Below are positions 32,701 to 44,198 of a stretch of DNA of 64,000 nt, in pieces. Source of the DNA: Angiostrongylus vasorum (taxonomy: Eukaryota > Nematoda > Chromadorea > Rhabditida > Metastrongylidae); NCBI GenBank assembly GCA_018806985.1, contig JADANN010000390.1, positions 1,647,501 to 1,711,500 of the forward strand, read 5' to 3'. The notes under the pieces were generated by a model, which had not been told where the DNA came from, made no database searches, and saw only the letters and a list, made by a program, of their open reading frames with translations. The number at the start of each line of letters is the position of its first letter. The first letter of the stretch is position 1. The position numbers and the translations under genes were made by a program.

Positions 32701-35700
32701 ACGAAAAGCACTGCTTTTACGACGTAAAAATTGATCTTCTTATCAACTATGACATATGACTGAAACAAATTCTGCACAAAAAAAGCTGATGCCATCAAAA
32801 GCCAAAGGTGCATCAAAAGAAGGTTATTTAGAAGATTTAGGAATCTGGAGTCATCTAGTGTAACTTCCCACATCAGGCAAAAGCGCTGTGGTGGGCAAGT
32901 ATTCATGGAAACCGACAGAAATAACGTAGAATTGCAATGCAATCAAAAAGCATCCATCCTTCAAAAGGAGCCGACCATGTTGTAAAAGAGTGCACACTTC
33001 CATTATTCGCAAATGATAGTACAGTTGGAGCTATAAGAGTCGTAGTAAAAAAAAACACTGTACCTCACTCGTCCTACTCACCAGACCTATTACAAATGAT
33101 TCAGGACTTCACATAACTTCCTTCATATAAAAATATTCATTAATAACTAAAAATTCTAAAAGGCCATCGATGCTTATCGGATCGAAAGATCGAAAGATTC
33201 ATATGGATGGGATGCCTAGGCGTTAAACACACTGTAATTGATGAGTGCCGATAACGGATAATACTTCCATCTGTACCGCCGACTTATAAAATTGTAAAAC
33301 ACTTTACATTTCACTTCAAAATCCGATATTTAACAAAAGATGAATTAACGAAAAAAGTGAAGGTCAAGACTCCCTTGCTTCACTGCAAAACACGACTGAA
33401 ACCTTACCTATACGCGTTCTTGTCTTTAAGTACCCGTTGAACGACGAGATCCAGGCCTACGAGGTAACAAAAATCTGGTTGTGAGCCATTTGGAATGAAG
33501 AACAAATCTATTGGCGGTGCTTTAGGAGCAGAAATTTGCTGAAAACAAATAGCGATGAAGGATGTCTTCAGGAAAAAAAAACGTTCCATTCGTTGTTACT
33601 CTATTGTGAAAGATAATATCACTTTTAAGTGATAGGTGGTAAGATTTAAAAAACAAACCTGCATAAGTTGCTTATCTGCTTGCATACGAAACGCTTGCCT
33701 TGCTGTTGCAGCACGCTGCTGCGGTGTCTGGGCTGCCAGCAACTTTGCCTACAATGCAAAAAATTCTGGTTGAAGAAGCGGTAGAGCAATAAACCCTGAG
33801 GTACCGTACTGATACCTGTTGAGCAGCAGTATTTGCTTGATTAACTACAGCCTGTTCTTTAAGCATTTGCTCTTCCTTTACACGTTGTTCCTTGAGTTGT
33901 TGAGTTGCAGAAGTAGCTTGAGCTGATGTTGATGCGTGATTAGCAAATAGTGCCGCGAGTGCTTGCGCTGGAGACTGTCCGTTTTTGGCTGCCTGCATAA
34001 GCAGAGCTTGTAGAGCTGCAGGATTCGCCTGTGCACTACGAAGAAGCTGAAATGAACACTACTCATTTATTTCAGAGTAATTTTCATTAACGACCTCGCT
34101 CAAAGCTTCCCGTACAAAACCAGCCAAAAATAAAGAGCAGCGCTTCGCTTTTAAAAATAACAAAAGAAATTACCTCTTGTTGTTGTTGAGTGGTTAGGCC
34201 AGCCAAGCCAAGAACAGGATTTGCACGTGACGATGAGCCTGAAAGACGAGAAACGACTTACAAAACTACAATCAAGTTGTTGTTGTCAACTTTTAATGCA
34301 AAACATTACTTTTTCGTGTGCTACTTCTTCTTCAACTTCAACAACTTCAACTATCTTTTACGTTCGATTAAAAAAGATACACACCATGCAGTCCATATGC
34401 TTGCAAAGCATTTATGTCAGGAAATTCCGTAGTGCGAAATTACTTTATCTATCTCTTAAAAAACTCGTTCTGAAGGTAATAACTGGTGTTTTCAAAGAAA
34501 AAAAAACAAACAAAAAAACTACGAGCTTTCTGTTTCAGCAACATTGGCTTTAATTATGCCAATGTTTGGGCTAAGGCTTCTGAATGGTATTTATGTCGTC
34601 AGTGTCATCAAACTGTGCCATTATTATATTGGATACATTGTAAAAACTAAGGCTTTTTACCCACTATGACTTAAGAAACTAATCAAAAACGATCCAAAAA
34701 ATACAATGAAGGTTAAGAGATTGAGAAACAACTCACTTCTCCCATTGGCAGAAGCTGAAGCACTTTTATTGAGCGGTGGTGCTACAAGAGGCTTGTATGC
34801 GCCGCTGGTATTGTTCAACGGTACGTGAGGAGCTGATTTCTTAGATTCATGAAGCTGAAGAAAAGTAGTTACCTAGTCGATCACTTACAGAAAGCCATTA
34901 AAAAAACAGTGCAACTAACCTTCTGATTAGCTAGCATCTGGCTCGCCTTTACTTTCTTTAACATCGTCAACTTTGCCTCCTCTAATCGTAGTTCCGCCTC
35001 ACACTGTTTGATCATGCGTGTCCTTTCATGCCGCTGCTCGGATGTAAGTTCCTTACTCATTAACTAAAAGAACATTTGTTATTTAAAGCGTAGTATTAGA
35101 TAATAACAAATCTTACTTCATGTTTCTGCTAGAGGTTTTTCTAGAAGTTAGTAAGTGGCAAAGTGAAGGGAGTCTAAGTTCCAGAGTAACACTACATCCA
35201 CTACTGCACTTAATCGTAAACAAATATAAGTTAGGAGAAAATTACAAGTTTAAAGACAACACTACATTTTAGCAACATTAAAAAGTGAGGGCCATATGGC
35301 ATAAATGAAAGAATTTCAGTGGTTCTAGAAAGGAATAGTAACATCTTTGGAGCCATCCAGTGAAAAGAAACGGTTTACACCCAGAAGAATGAGAAAAAAG
35401 AAAACTACCTTATCATAGCTGGCTTTAAGCGTGATGATCTCGCTATCATGTAATGACGACACCTCACTCTCGTCTGTTAATGGGTAAACGTTCCCATCTT
35501 GTTCCTGGAAATGAGACATCTCAAACTACACCTGCTAGTAAACTGACCACCACGCCTAGGCTGACGGAAACCTCCAGAAATAACCAAGAAATACAACCAC
35601 TGTGATGCTGAGATATTCGCAAAACTTGGACCGTAGCCCAGATTAGAACCCGCGACTACCCTTTCCAAGGGCAACACTGTACCACTGAGGTCCTTGGCCT

Positions 35701-38232
35701 TGCCTTTCTCCCAGGCAGTTTTTACTCTAACGGTACCACCAGCAACCACCCGTCAACGAGGATGACCTATGAAGTAAAAGTCGGCATTAAACCAAGTCAA
35801 ACTGAGGCTGTAATCGAAATCACAATGTTCATTTTTTTTTACTGTCTATTATTATTTCTTCACGGGACGGTATGATGTGAAATAGAACCACACGATACCC
35901 AGATATTCGCAAAGTAATAAGCAGTAGATAAAGCTAATACTGTGATTTCACCTAGTTCAGAAATAATTTTCAAGCAATGTCTAAGGTGCGCAAAAAGCGG
36001 CAATGAGTCGAAGAAAATAACTTATCTAGGTATTCTTGGCACCATTTCCTACTGTTTCTGAAGCAGATTTTACTTCAAAAAGGATAATACATTAAATATT
36101 AGTAGCGAGTGATGCTAAACATCGAAAGAAAAACAATGTTCTAAATACTCGATATAATTTTGTATGAGCGACATGAGTTTGTCATTGTGTTCAAAAAGAA
36201 CTTGATCTCGATCCATAGAGATATTTCCTACGGAAGCTTTCACTTACTCGTAATCCAAACTTGTGACTGAACTGATCGAAAACGGATCCATCATGAAGCC
36301 TTCGTTTCTTCGGCGCTGATTCACCGTCCTCTTCGACATCACCCTGAATTTTCGTACCCTTAGATGTAACTTGAAACATTTAAGAAAGTAGAAGTTACTG
36401 AAAACTGTATGAAAACAAACAATATCATTCCCGAACCAGTTGCTGCATGTTTTCAATCCATAACAGTAGCTTACAAGTGGCAAACGGACTAGGTTCATAG
36501 GTAGTATTTCACAGAAAGGATTCCATTTATCCCAAAACATAGTCAAAACCACATATGAATAAAACTATCCGGACGTCTCTGCCGTTCTCATGAAACCTAG
36601 TTTCAGTGCTTAAACCGAACTCTAATCTAGAAGGGCAGACCAATAGTTGTGAAGAAGGCACCACTTTACGAAAAAACAAAAAACATGTCAGACTAGGAAA
36701 ATACTATTAAAACAGAGACTGTGTTCGGATCCGAGTGGTTAACGAAAACGACCCATTTAAATATGCAACAAACTGCTACACCTTCAACATAACGTACTCT
36801 GGAATATTTAAGAAAAAACGGACCAAAGACAACGTACCCTCTCCAGGTTTGTCGTCACAACGATGTCATCTTTAAGTTTAATTTTCTCCTGAGCTTTCAA
36901 CGCACTCGCTCGGGTGCTGCGACGTCGTAGAGAAGCCGGAGATAGCTGCCCATCGGTAAATTCAAGTGGTGACTTCGATAATGTGCCGTTTGGCATCTAA
37001 GACAGCAAGTTAAGCATGCCATCAGAACAAGTCTAATCAAATAATCACTGAAGAGAGACAAAAAGATGATAAGTCCTTGACAAAAAAAGGGCATTACCGA
37101 AATGCATTGATGAATGCAAAAGCTGCATGTTGTTAACTAACAGATCGTTTCTAATAAGGGGATGAGATAAAGCCGAAAAGCATTTTCAAAACATGACCTA
37201 AACAAAATCGGTAGCTTTCCATGTAAACATGAGAGCATGCGAAAGAAAATTCGGTAATGAAATCAAGGGATCAAGCTCTATACAACCGCGAACTATGGGA
37301 TTTGAAGTCTTTGTGGAATTCACGTCTTTAATACTGGCAACGTATCATTTATTCATAATTTACAATTGACAAAAAAGTATCGAACTACATTTAGAACTGC
37401 CCACAGTCTACTTAGCCTTTAGTTACAATTATAACCCGCTAAATAATGAATATGTGTCTGAACTGCTGAGCTCACATGAAGTTGATAATAAAAAACAACT
37501 CCCAAAGATCAGCTGAAGATGATAACGACGAAACCGTCGAAACGTTAGCCGAATAAAATTATATATCAACCTCGTGTAAGCTTATCAAAGAAAGAGTACA
37601 TATTGATTAGTCAAAGAGAAGTTAAAGGAAGATCGGTTTTGAAATATAACACTGCCGAAGTCCAAAAGCACTAAGTCGGTATCCTGTACATTAACAAAAA
37701 AGTAAATCCGTTCAATTTCCTTAATACTAATAGCAACACAAGACTTTTCTCAGGAATTCCTCGTCAACACGACAAATACAGGATATCTGTTATTATCGAA
37801 AGTGTATCGCCATTATATGACGCAAAATCTGAGATTTCGAAACCAGTGGAATCCAGTGGTAAAAGTGGAAAACAAGGTAGACACGAGCAAGCGCCCAGTG
37901 TTTATTCTCTTAGCGCACCCTAGAGCAACATTTCAAAACGCTCAAGTTTTGTATTAACATTTAACAAAAGTTGTTAGATACTTTCAAACCCGATCACCAT
38001 TTAACCTCGGCACAGACAATCAAACACTTCAAGTAAAACTTTTAATGAATAAAACTTCTACACTAACCTCATCTTAGGTCAATAACCTCATGAAAAAAAA
38101 ACAGTTAAAAATTGACATGAACACTACACGTACCGATGTGCTCAGATCCATTGGCTCAACGATCGTTTCGGCATTGTTCTCGCAACCGTTCGACATCGGA
38201 TGTTGTTCACTGTCCACATGAGCCATGGTCAT
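29775..38232 (-). CDS. dcp-66: p66/GATAD2-type NuRD subunit (dcp-66-like), 17 exons
   Basis: NuRD scaffold subunit that links MBD2/3 to the CHD remodeller in the nucleus. Exons (high to low): 38232-38134, 36996-36838, 36343-36248, 35504-35409, 35063-34920, 34854-34737, 34238-34174, 34046-33816, 33748-33659, 33538-33408, 32196-31998, 31830-31612, 31187-31080, 30772-30644, 30551-30480, 30362-30260, 29884-29775. Every junction is GT-AG and the joined frame stays open for about 722 codons. Residues 151-198 hold the CR1 coiled coil (ELRLEEAKL). The exon at 33.5 kb holds conserved-region-2 sequence (FIPN...YLVGLDLVVQ). Residues 419-447 form a GATA-type finger, CEEC-x21-CEQC, followed by HTNVLKKAY. 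The C-terminal third is Ala/Gln/Met-rich with poly-Ala. An in-frame stop precedes ATG 38,232; ATG 38,226 is an alternative start. The acceptor of exon 3 could instead be at 36,358. The symbol follows the C. elegans gene. Confidence 0.9.
35575..35925 (-). repeat. Family B repeat in a p66 intron
   Basis: A complete copy, 35,585-35,870, shows reversed B box (cagattagaacccgcga), reversed A box (ggcaacactgtaccactga), and body with cagcaaccacccgtcaacga and gtcggcattaaaccaagtca. A second partial copy begins at about 35,872 with tatgatgtgaaatagaacca. It lies between exons 3 and 4 of the p66 gene, antisense or sense like the gene itself (both minus). Confidence 0.7.
37505..37620 (+). repeat. Family E repeat in the first p66 intron
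   Basis: Core CTGAAGA at 37,513-37,519, an insertion of several bases, hairpin GACG-aaac-CGTC, GAAA at 37,539-37,542, cgttagccgaataaaa, then tatcaacctcgtgtaagcttatc. It lies opposite in strand to the host gene. Confidence 0.6.
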
Positions 38233-39960
38233 CGAGCGAAATCAAAGCGCAGCTAGCTTCTCAGCAAATCTCAACGAGATCGATTGGTAATCGATGATAA
38301 GACGAAAGATGAAGCTGCTGCTGATATCGCAAATATGTCGATAGTATAGGAGAATAAGTGGTGGTGGACGTGAATGCTTGCGGATCAGTACCGGGATCAG
38401 GCGAACAGCAACGTTATCACACACACATCAGCCACACGAATATGTTCGCTTCAGAGGCGACGTCAGTAATGATCCAGAGTAGTACCTTCACGGACACAGC
38501 GTCGCCAGTAATATTAGTCAGGAATAGACTAACTGAAATCTAGAATCCACAACTCATAGCATCCACGATCAGTTCAAGCACTCTATGGAACCCGAAGGCG
38601 AAAAAAAAGGCGAACGCGAAAGAAAAAACCAGTAGGTGACCATGAAAGAGGTGAGAAGAAAAACATTCACGAAAGAAAGAACTTGTACGGTTCGTAGAAA
38701 GCGATGCTTAGACGAAAAACGATCACGACAACGCCAAATAACGTTCCATTGTAGATAAGTATAAACGCAAAAACGCTTAACAAATATAACTTCCACGATG
38801 CCGAGATATTCGCAAAACTCCGGACCGCAGGTGTCTGCGGTAGGAAACGAACACGCTGTTACCCTTTCCGGTGGATAACGCTTAAAATGAACAGAAAACG
38901 AACTGAAAATTACAAGAAATTGTGGATAACAAGTTCAGGAAGTGGTTTAAAATAGTCCAAGGATCAAGAGAATCTTAATTTTAAAAGTGGAAAACAAGTA
39001 GGACGTTACGAAAACAACAACGAGAACAAGACTTACTTTTACAATTGGAAAAAGTTCTTTTGAAACATATCAGTTTCGTCTTTAGGAAAACACTACTAGT
39101 CCTTGTAACTTCCTGTTCTGAAGAGGAGCACAATTTCACGACGATGATCAAACAGTAAGGAAATAATCAATAACCATAAATGGCATACAGACATTGAATG
39201 AGTATCGAATCATGGAGAACTATAGTTTAAGAAGATGTAAACTGAGGAATAAATAACAATAATAATTGAAAAAAAAACGCAACAGACCTTACCAATCACA
39301 GCATTCTTAAAGGCAAATATAGCTGCTGTATTCGAATGTACTCGACTGTATTCTATTGACAGAATTGTATTCGAAAAATATGGATTATCCTCAAATCCTT
39401 ACTTATCGATCGGAGTAAGTCAACAGGACTGTCTCTCATCGAATGAATTAGCAACGTATGGGAGAAAATCGATATTACAACCTCTTCAACGAATAGGTAG
39501 GTAATCAAGTGGCGAATCAGACAAGAGCCTCCTGCTGCTGACGACGAGTCCCCTCACTCACAGACCCTCACCCTTCTCACCTCAAAGGGCAATAAAATCA
39601 TGAATCGATAGGGTAGGAGAGAGCTTTAGTTGAGTGTGGCTGTGTCTCGGTACATCACACACTCAACACAACTAATCGATAATAGTACCTTAATAACTTT
39701 CAGATAATACCAAAAACCACGACGATAGTGCTCAAACAACAAAATAGAAATCGATTTCGATACGATTAAGCGTACAGGAAGAAAAAAAAACAAAAGAAAG
39801 GAGAAGCAGAAAACGAGAAGAGAAAACCGAGAATCCACGACTGAAAAAAAAACTACAGGAAAAGAATAGAGTAACAGTAAAGGGAGCCATTGAGAGCCGA
39901 CGACGACACGCCTGATCAAACAACACCACCACGGTCAATAAATCCTTCGACTATGACGAC
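38233..39960. other. Upstream region of the p66 gene
   Basis: Presumed promoter and 5' region. I see no clear TATA box, and no obvious spliced-leader acceptor right before the ATG. The open frame 38,358-38,543 (+) has no support. A family B fragment lies at 38,795-38,880. Confidence 0.35.
38795..38880 (-). repeat. Family B fragment
   Basis: Contains gatgccgagatattcgcaaa, actccggaccgcaggtgtct and gaaacgaacacgctgttacc, then stops at ccggtggataacgctt. Confidence 0.65.
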
Positions 39961-39969
39961 TACATAGCT

Positions 39970-39993
39970 GACGACGACGACGACGACGACGAC
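39970..39993. repeat. (GAC)n trinucleotide repeat
   Basis: Eight uninterrupted ACG/GAC units. Confidence 0.95.
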
Positions 39994-40176
39994 AACGACA
40001 TCGGCGACGACAATCAGAAGCAACGACTTTTCGGTGAATGAATAGGATGGAGTCATCTCATCTCATCTCCGCTCATCTCATTCATAACTCGTAGAGTTAA
40101 TGGACGCCTTTCTCAAAAAACAACCTCCTATTATTGATTACCGTCGTAATGCATGAGACATTTAACGGGCTGTGGA

Positions 40177-40198
40177 AGGACGGACGGACGGACGGACA
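40177..40198. repeat. (GGAC)n tetranucleotide repeat
   Basis: Five GGAC units in a GC-richer context. Confidence 0.95.
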
Positions 40199-40809
40199 GC
40201 AGAAGTGAGTGCGTGTGAAGGTTTGTATGTATGGCTTCGAGCATGGCTCCCACATTAAAAACATCTACATCTTCTCGTTAGTGAGGTCTGATAACGGCAT
40301 TTACCGTCTCCGGAACGTACACGAAAGGGAACACGAACACACCTCTTTCCAAAATCACATACACCCTGTTCCGCAAACTGAAACGAAAGCCACTTTATCA
40401 ACGCAAACTTCACCAAGGAAATAATGAGTAGTTTGAATACCTGAGAACAGAAGATGGATTCGACTGATCTGACACAAGAATAACTTCACGAGAAGAACAT
40501 GGACATAATTAGTTACTACAACAATACCTACGAGTAACAACGATAAATACGACGTCTCACAACGTCGACACAACCTCCCACTGTCGATGGAAATCCCCCC
40601 AATCGTCCTCAGATTGAAATATCTTCAACAGCATAATAATTACTCGAAATTAGATCGGCGGCCAATTACACCAGCTAACAGTTCATTCTTGACCACTCCC
40701 GCTCTCTGCACTCTGGCACGGTCCTCTGCGTCACTCACTCATAGGTGCTCGTGTACCCGCGCATAACGCGCGCCAATGCGGAACAGATGGCTTGCTGCGA
40801 ATGACGAAG

Positions 40810-40833
40810 GCGACGACGACGACGACGACGACG
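40810..40833. repeat. (GAC)n trinucleotide repeat
   Basis: Eight CGA/GAC units, the second such run within 0.9 kb. Confidence 0.95.
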
Positions 40834-43552
40834 CTTAAGCATGCGCGAAAAAGATCGCTAGATGTAGAAGTTCAGAATGACGACAGTTCGTAGACCGAGA
40901 AGGAAATATGTAGTTAGAGAACATTCGGGGACCGTTATCACATCGAAAGGAACACTAGCAAAATACATTACTTCGGTCTTTCCTTCGAATGAATAGCTAC
41001 AAGTACGTCACACAATCTGTTGGAATGTAGATATATGAAATAGACAATGTTCAATTTCTTCGGTTATCGAAGGACTTTTACCCCACAGGCAGACTTTTTC
41101 ATATAATCTACAGTCCACCCACCATAACACCGGTAAGCAACGGTCGGTCGCTGGATCAGCATGAGTAAGCTCAACGACTATCCCCTAATGATTCCGACCA
41201 GTACCTTGAAACCCCTCTGTTTCAATCGAAACCAGATTCTATAACTGTATCCGATTTCGGATACGTGGGCGACAAAATGGACATGACATGGTCAAGTGCT
41301 ACGGGCGATGGGTTGCGGGTATGGGGCAGTCGGCGAGGCAGCCGGGGATGGAGTGTGTGTGTGAGGAAGCGGGCGAAAAACAGAGACGAGGTGGGTGGAT
41401 GAGACACGACCGGCCGATAAGGTTACGCAGCCGACAACAATCCCCAACTACTGCTGCACCCACTACCACCACTAACACCTCCACCATCACCGTCATCACC
41501 GCCATCAGCGATCGTGGTCGTCGTTGTCGTATAACTAGTTAGGCCAACCAGCCGATTATTGTGGTCCCACACACTGAAGACTGACGGCAAGCGGTCACCA
41601 CTTCCCTGACACGTCATAAACGATGCGATGACGATGGGCGTTGTTTGATGGGTTTGATGACCTGTCGGCTTAGATCCGCTTCCTATTGTGTTCGGTCTTA
41701 CAAGCAGGTAAAGTCAACAACGTTAAGAATGTGTGCTGTGATAACAGCACAAAGATGTCCTACAACGAAGCATCGGTGTGCTGCCTGCTGCTAACAATTC
41801 ATAGAGGATTTGAAGTCGAGTACAGCAAGTTCCAAAATAATGACGACAGCAACAACTACTACTGTTCTAATCGGTCCGTCGCTTGCCGCCCTCAGCAGAT
41901 CGTCACGCCTCCTGCCATTATGATCAATATAACAATCGGCAATTGCCGGCTTTGAGGGAGACAGGAAGGAGGACACAACACATTGCACCACCACTTGCAT
42001 CCTTCCTCATCCATGTCTGACAATCCGAGTGGTCATTCTAAAGTGATATCCTTATACATAATCATCCCTTATCCTTTTCATCTTACATTCACCTCTGCAA
42101 ACCAACCGAATCCATGTCCAACAACGGCTTCTTGTTACCATCCAGCACACAAAAACCACGTAGGAAGTGCTCTCAAATCATGAGATATGTTCGATTTTAA
42201 GAAATCGTACACTTTGAATAATTGATGAGACGCTGAAGAGGTTAGTAATTGATAGGAGCAGACTCATGTGCAACGAGGGATAAAGCAATTGCTCGGCCGA
42301 TCATCACGCCCGATCATCAAAAGTGATTGTAAAGATCGAGTTCACATCCACACAATCACAAAGTTAATTTGAAATCGAAACATGGATGTAATGGTAGCGT
42401 AATATCAATGAGAACGATCAGCATCGATAACTTTCAAACGTCGAACACGGTGGGCACTTTTTTTCCTGGTACTCTCGATTTACGATGAGTTTAATTAGAG
42501 CTCTAAACGATGCATTCCCATTGCTTTTCGGTTACAGCAGCATAGAATCCAGAACTTCTTCACTTTCTGCAGTCTTACGACAGTTTCCGAACATGGAAAT
42601 AGAAAGCATCCTTTGGATTTGTCCTTGATAAAAAATCATTTCAACACTGTCATTAAGTGAATCAGTGAAGCCAAAGCAACAATGGAGATTTTCTGAGGAA
42701 TAAACTGAACGCTCAAGACCTGAACACTACCCTCTTCAATTTTCGAATGGCCTGTCGGTACAAAGTATTACCCCAATCCCAACACAACATCCCTTTAACT
42801 GGTATTTTGTTGATTAGGCAAGGAATTTTTTTGTGGGGGTAAGGATCGTCTAGCACTCTAAGGTGTTCTTAAGTAGTGGACTCAATCGTAGCTTAAACAT
42901 TTGTCTTTTATCACATGGAAACTATAAAAACCATTAATTAACAGCAATCCATTCAGCTTCGCTCCCAAGCTTTAGTGATTCAGTTAAGACCTGTTAGACC
43001 ACAAACATGCTGTCATAATTGCTTAAGAATGAAGACGAAAGAAAAAAAACGATAAACTTCTTACAGTAAAGTGCGTAGGTATTTCTTGATGTTTGAGAAG
43101 AAAGTGGAACAGAATTATTTACAAACAAAATCAAACTCCTCGAAGATGAACACGTCAATCGAAAGCAGGTTTAGATTTCAACTGTGATTGCACCCAACGC
43201 AGAAATGACATGCATACATAATCGATGGATCTGAAAGCGTCTTTGAGGCCTCAGAAAAGAAACTGTGACCTTAAAGAATGTTACACTCGAAGATCTGTAA
43301 CAACAGAAAGTGTCTAACACCTCTAAAGAAAAATTGATTCGTGATCTTAACCTTGGCGACTTTATTTACCACACCTACCTGTCCAGGCAAAATTAAAGCC
43401 TGAAAAGGAACAAATGTGGAAGAAAAAACATACTCAGTAACACAGAATTTTTGTCATGTGCTTCGAAATGGACCTTAAGTGCAATGAATTTTCTAAGTAT
43501 TGAAGATTTCGATCTGAAAAGCACATAGAACAAATCATGCTGTAAGAATCTC
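40834..43552. other. Gene-poor stretch, nothing certain
   Basis: Includes a threonine-rich low-complexity region from ACC/ATC triplets at about 41,445-41,510. An open frame from about 41,583 to a GTAAAG donor-like site at 41,709 could be an exon but has no partner I can support. Confidence 0.35.
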
Positions 43553-43835
43553 GTGAGGTGTGGGTAGAGTAGTGGTTAGAGGTGCATCGAAACACACAAT
43601 ATCATTGGTTCGACCGCACAGCTCGGTCAACACAAGCGAAGTCCTTCGTCTCACCGAAGTCAGTAAACTGGTACCGCATTTGTTTATGAGGATTGAAGCA
43701 GTGACTTGACACATCGATAGACCACAGCAAGTCATCGTATAGGCCAAATCCGTACTTATACACTTTCACCACGGGAAAAAAAATGCAGTCGGATGCATGA
43801 CACACTATTCAGGGATTGATTAAAGCCGGATAGTT
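43553..43835 (+). repeat. Family A SINE with consensus B box
   Basis: Head gaggtgtgggtagagtagtg, B box GGTTCGACC at 43,607-43,615 matching the Pol III consensus. The body has gtcagtaaactggtaccgca, gaccacagcaagtcatcgta, and the end gatgcatgacacactattca, gggattgattaaagccgg. Confidence 0.7.
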
Positions 43836-44039
43836 ATTCTTTATCCTTTTACAAAACGTCACATGACAGTCTCAGAAAAAAGAAGACGACACCACCACAT
43901 CCCTCTAACGCCAACTAGACACAACACAAGTTGGCCGAATACCAATACATTTATAAGCCAGTGTCAACATTCGCCTATATTTCAAAAAACCTACTTTCCT
44001 TTAACCCCGGTATGACCATTCAACTTGTACTCTTTGAAT

Positions 44040-44198
44040 GATAAGCTAACACGAGGTTGATAAACAACTTTCGTCCACTAACATTTCCATGTCTTCGTCT
44101 TCCTTTGAGCCGACGATCCGAATCGATGGGCTGAGGAAGAGGAGGACGTCGAAACTTTACCCGAATAAAGGTGTTTATCAACCTCGTGTTAGCTTATC
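44040..44198. repeat. Family E inverted pair (foldback)
   Basis: A perfect 26-bp inverted repeat: 44,040-44,065 pairs with 44,173-44,198, which contains aacctcgtgttagcttatc. Inside the right half is a hammerhead-like core, CTGAGGA at 44,131-44,137 and GAAA at 44,151-44,154. The left half, read on the minus strand, has the corresponding gaggaagacgaagac ... gttagtgg order. The locus is therefore two family E 3' halves head to head. Confidence 0.8.
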
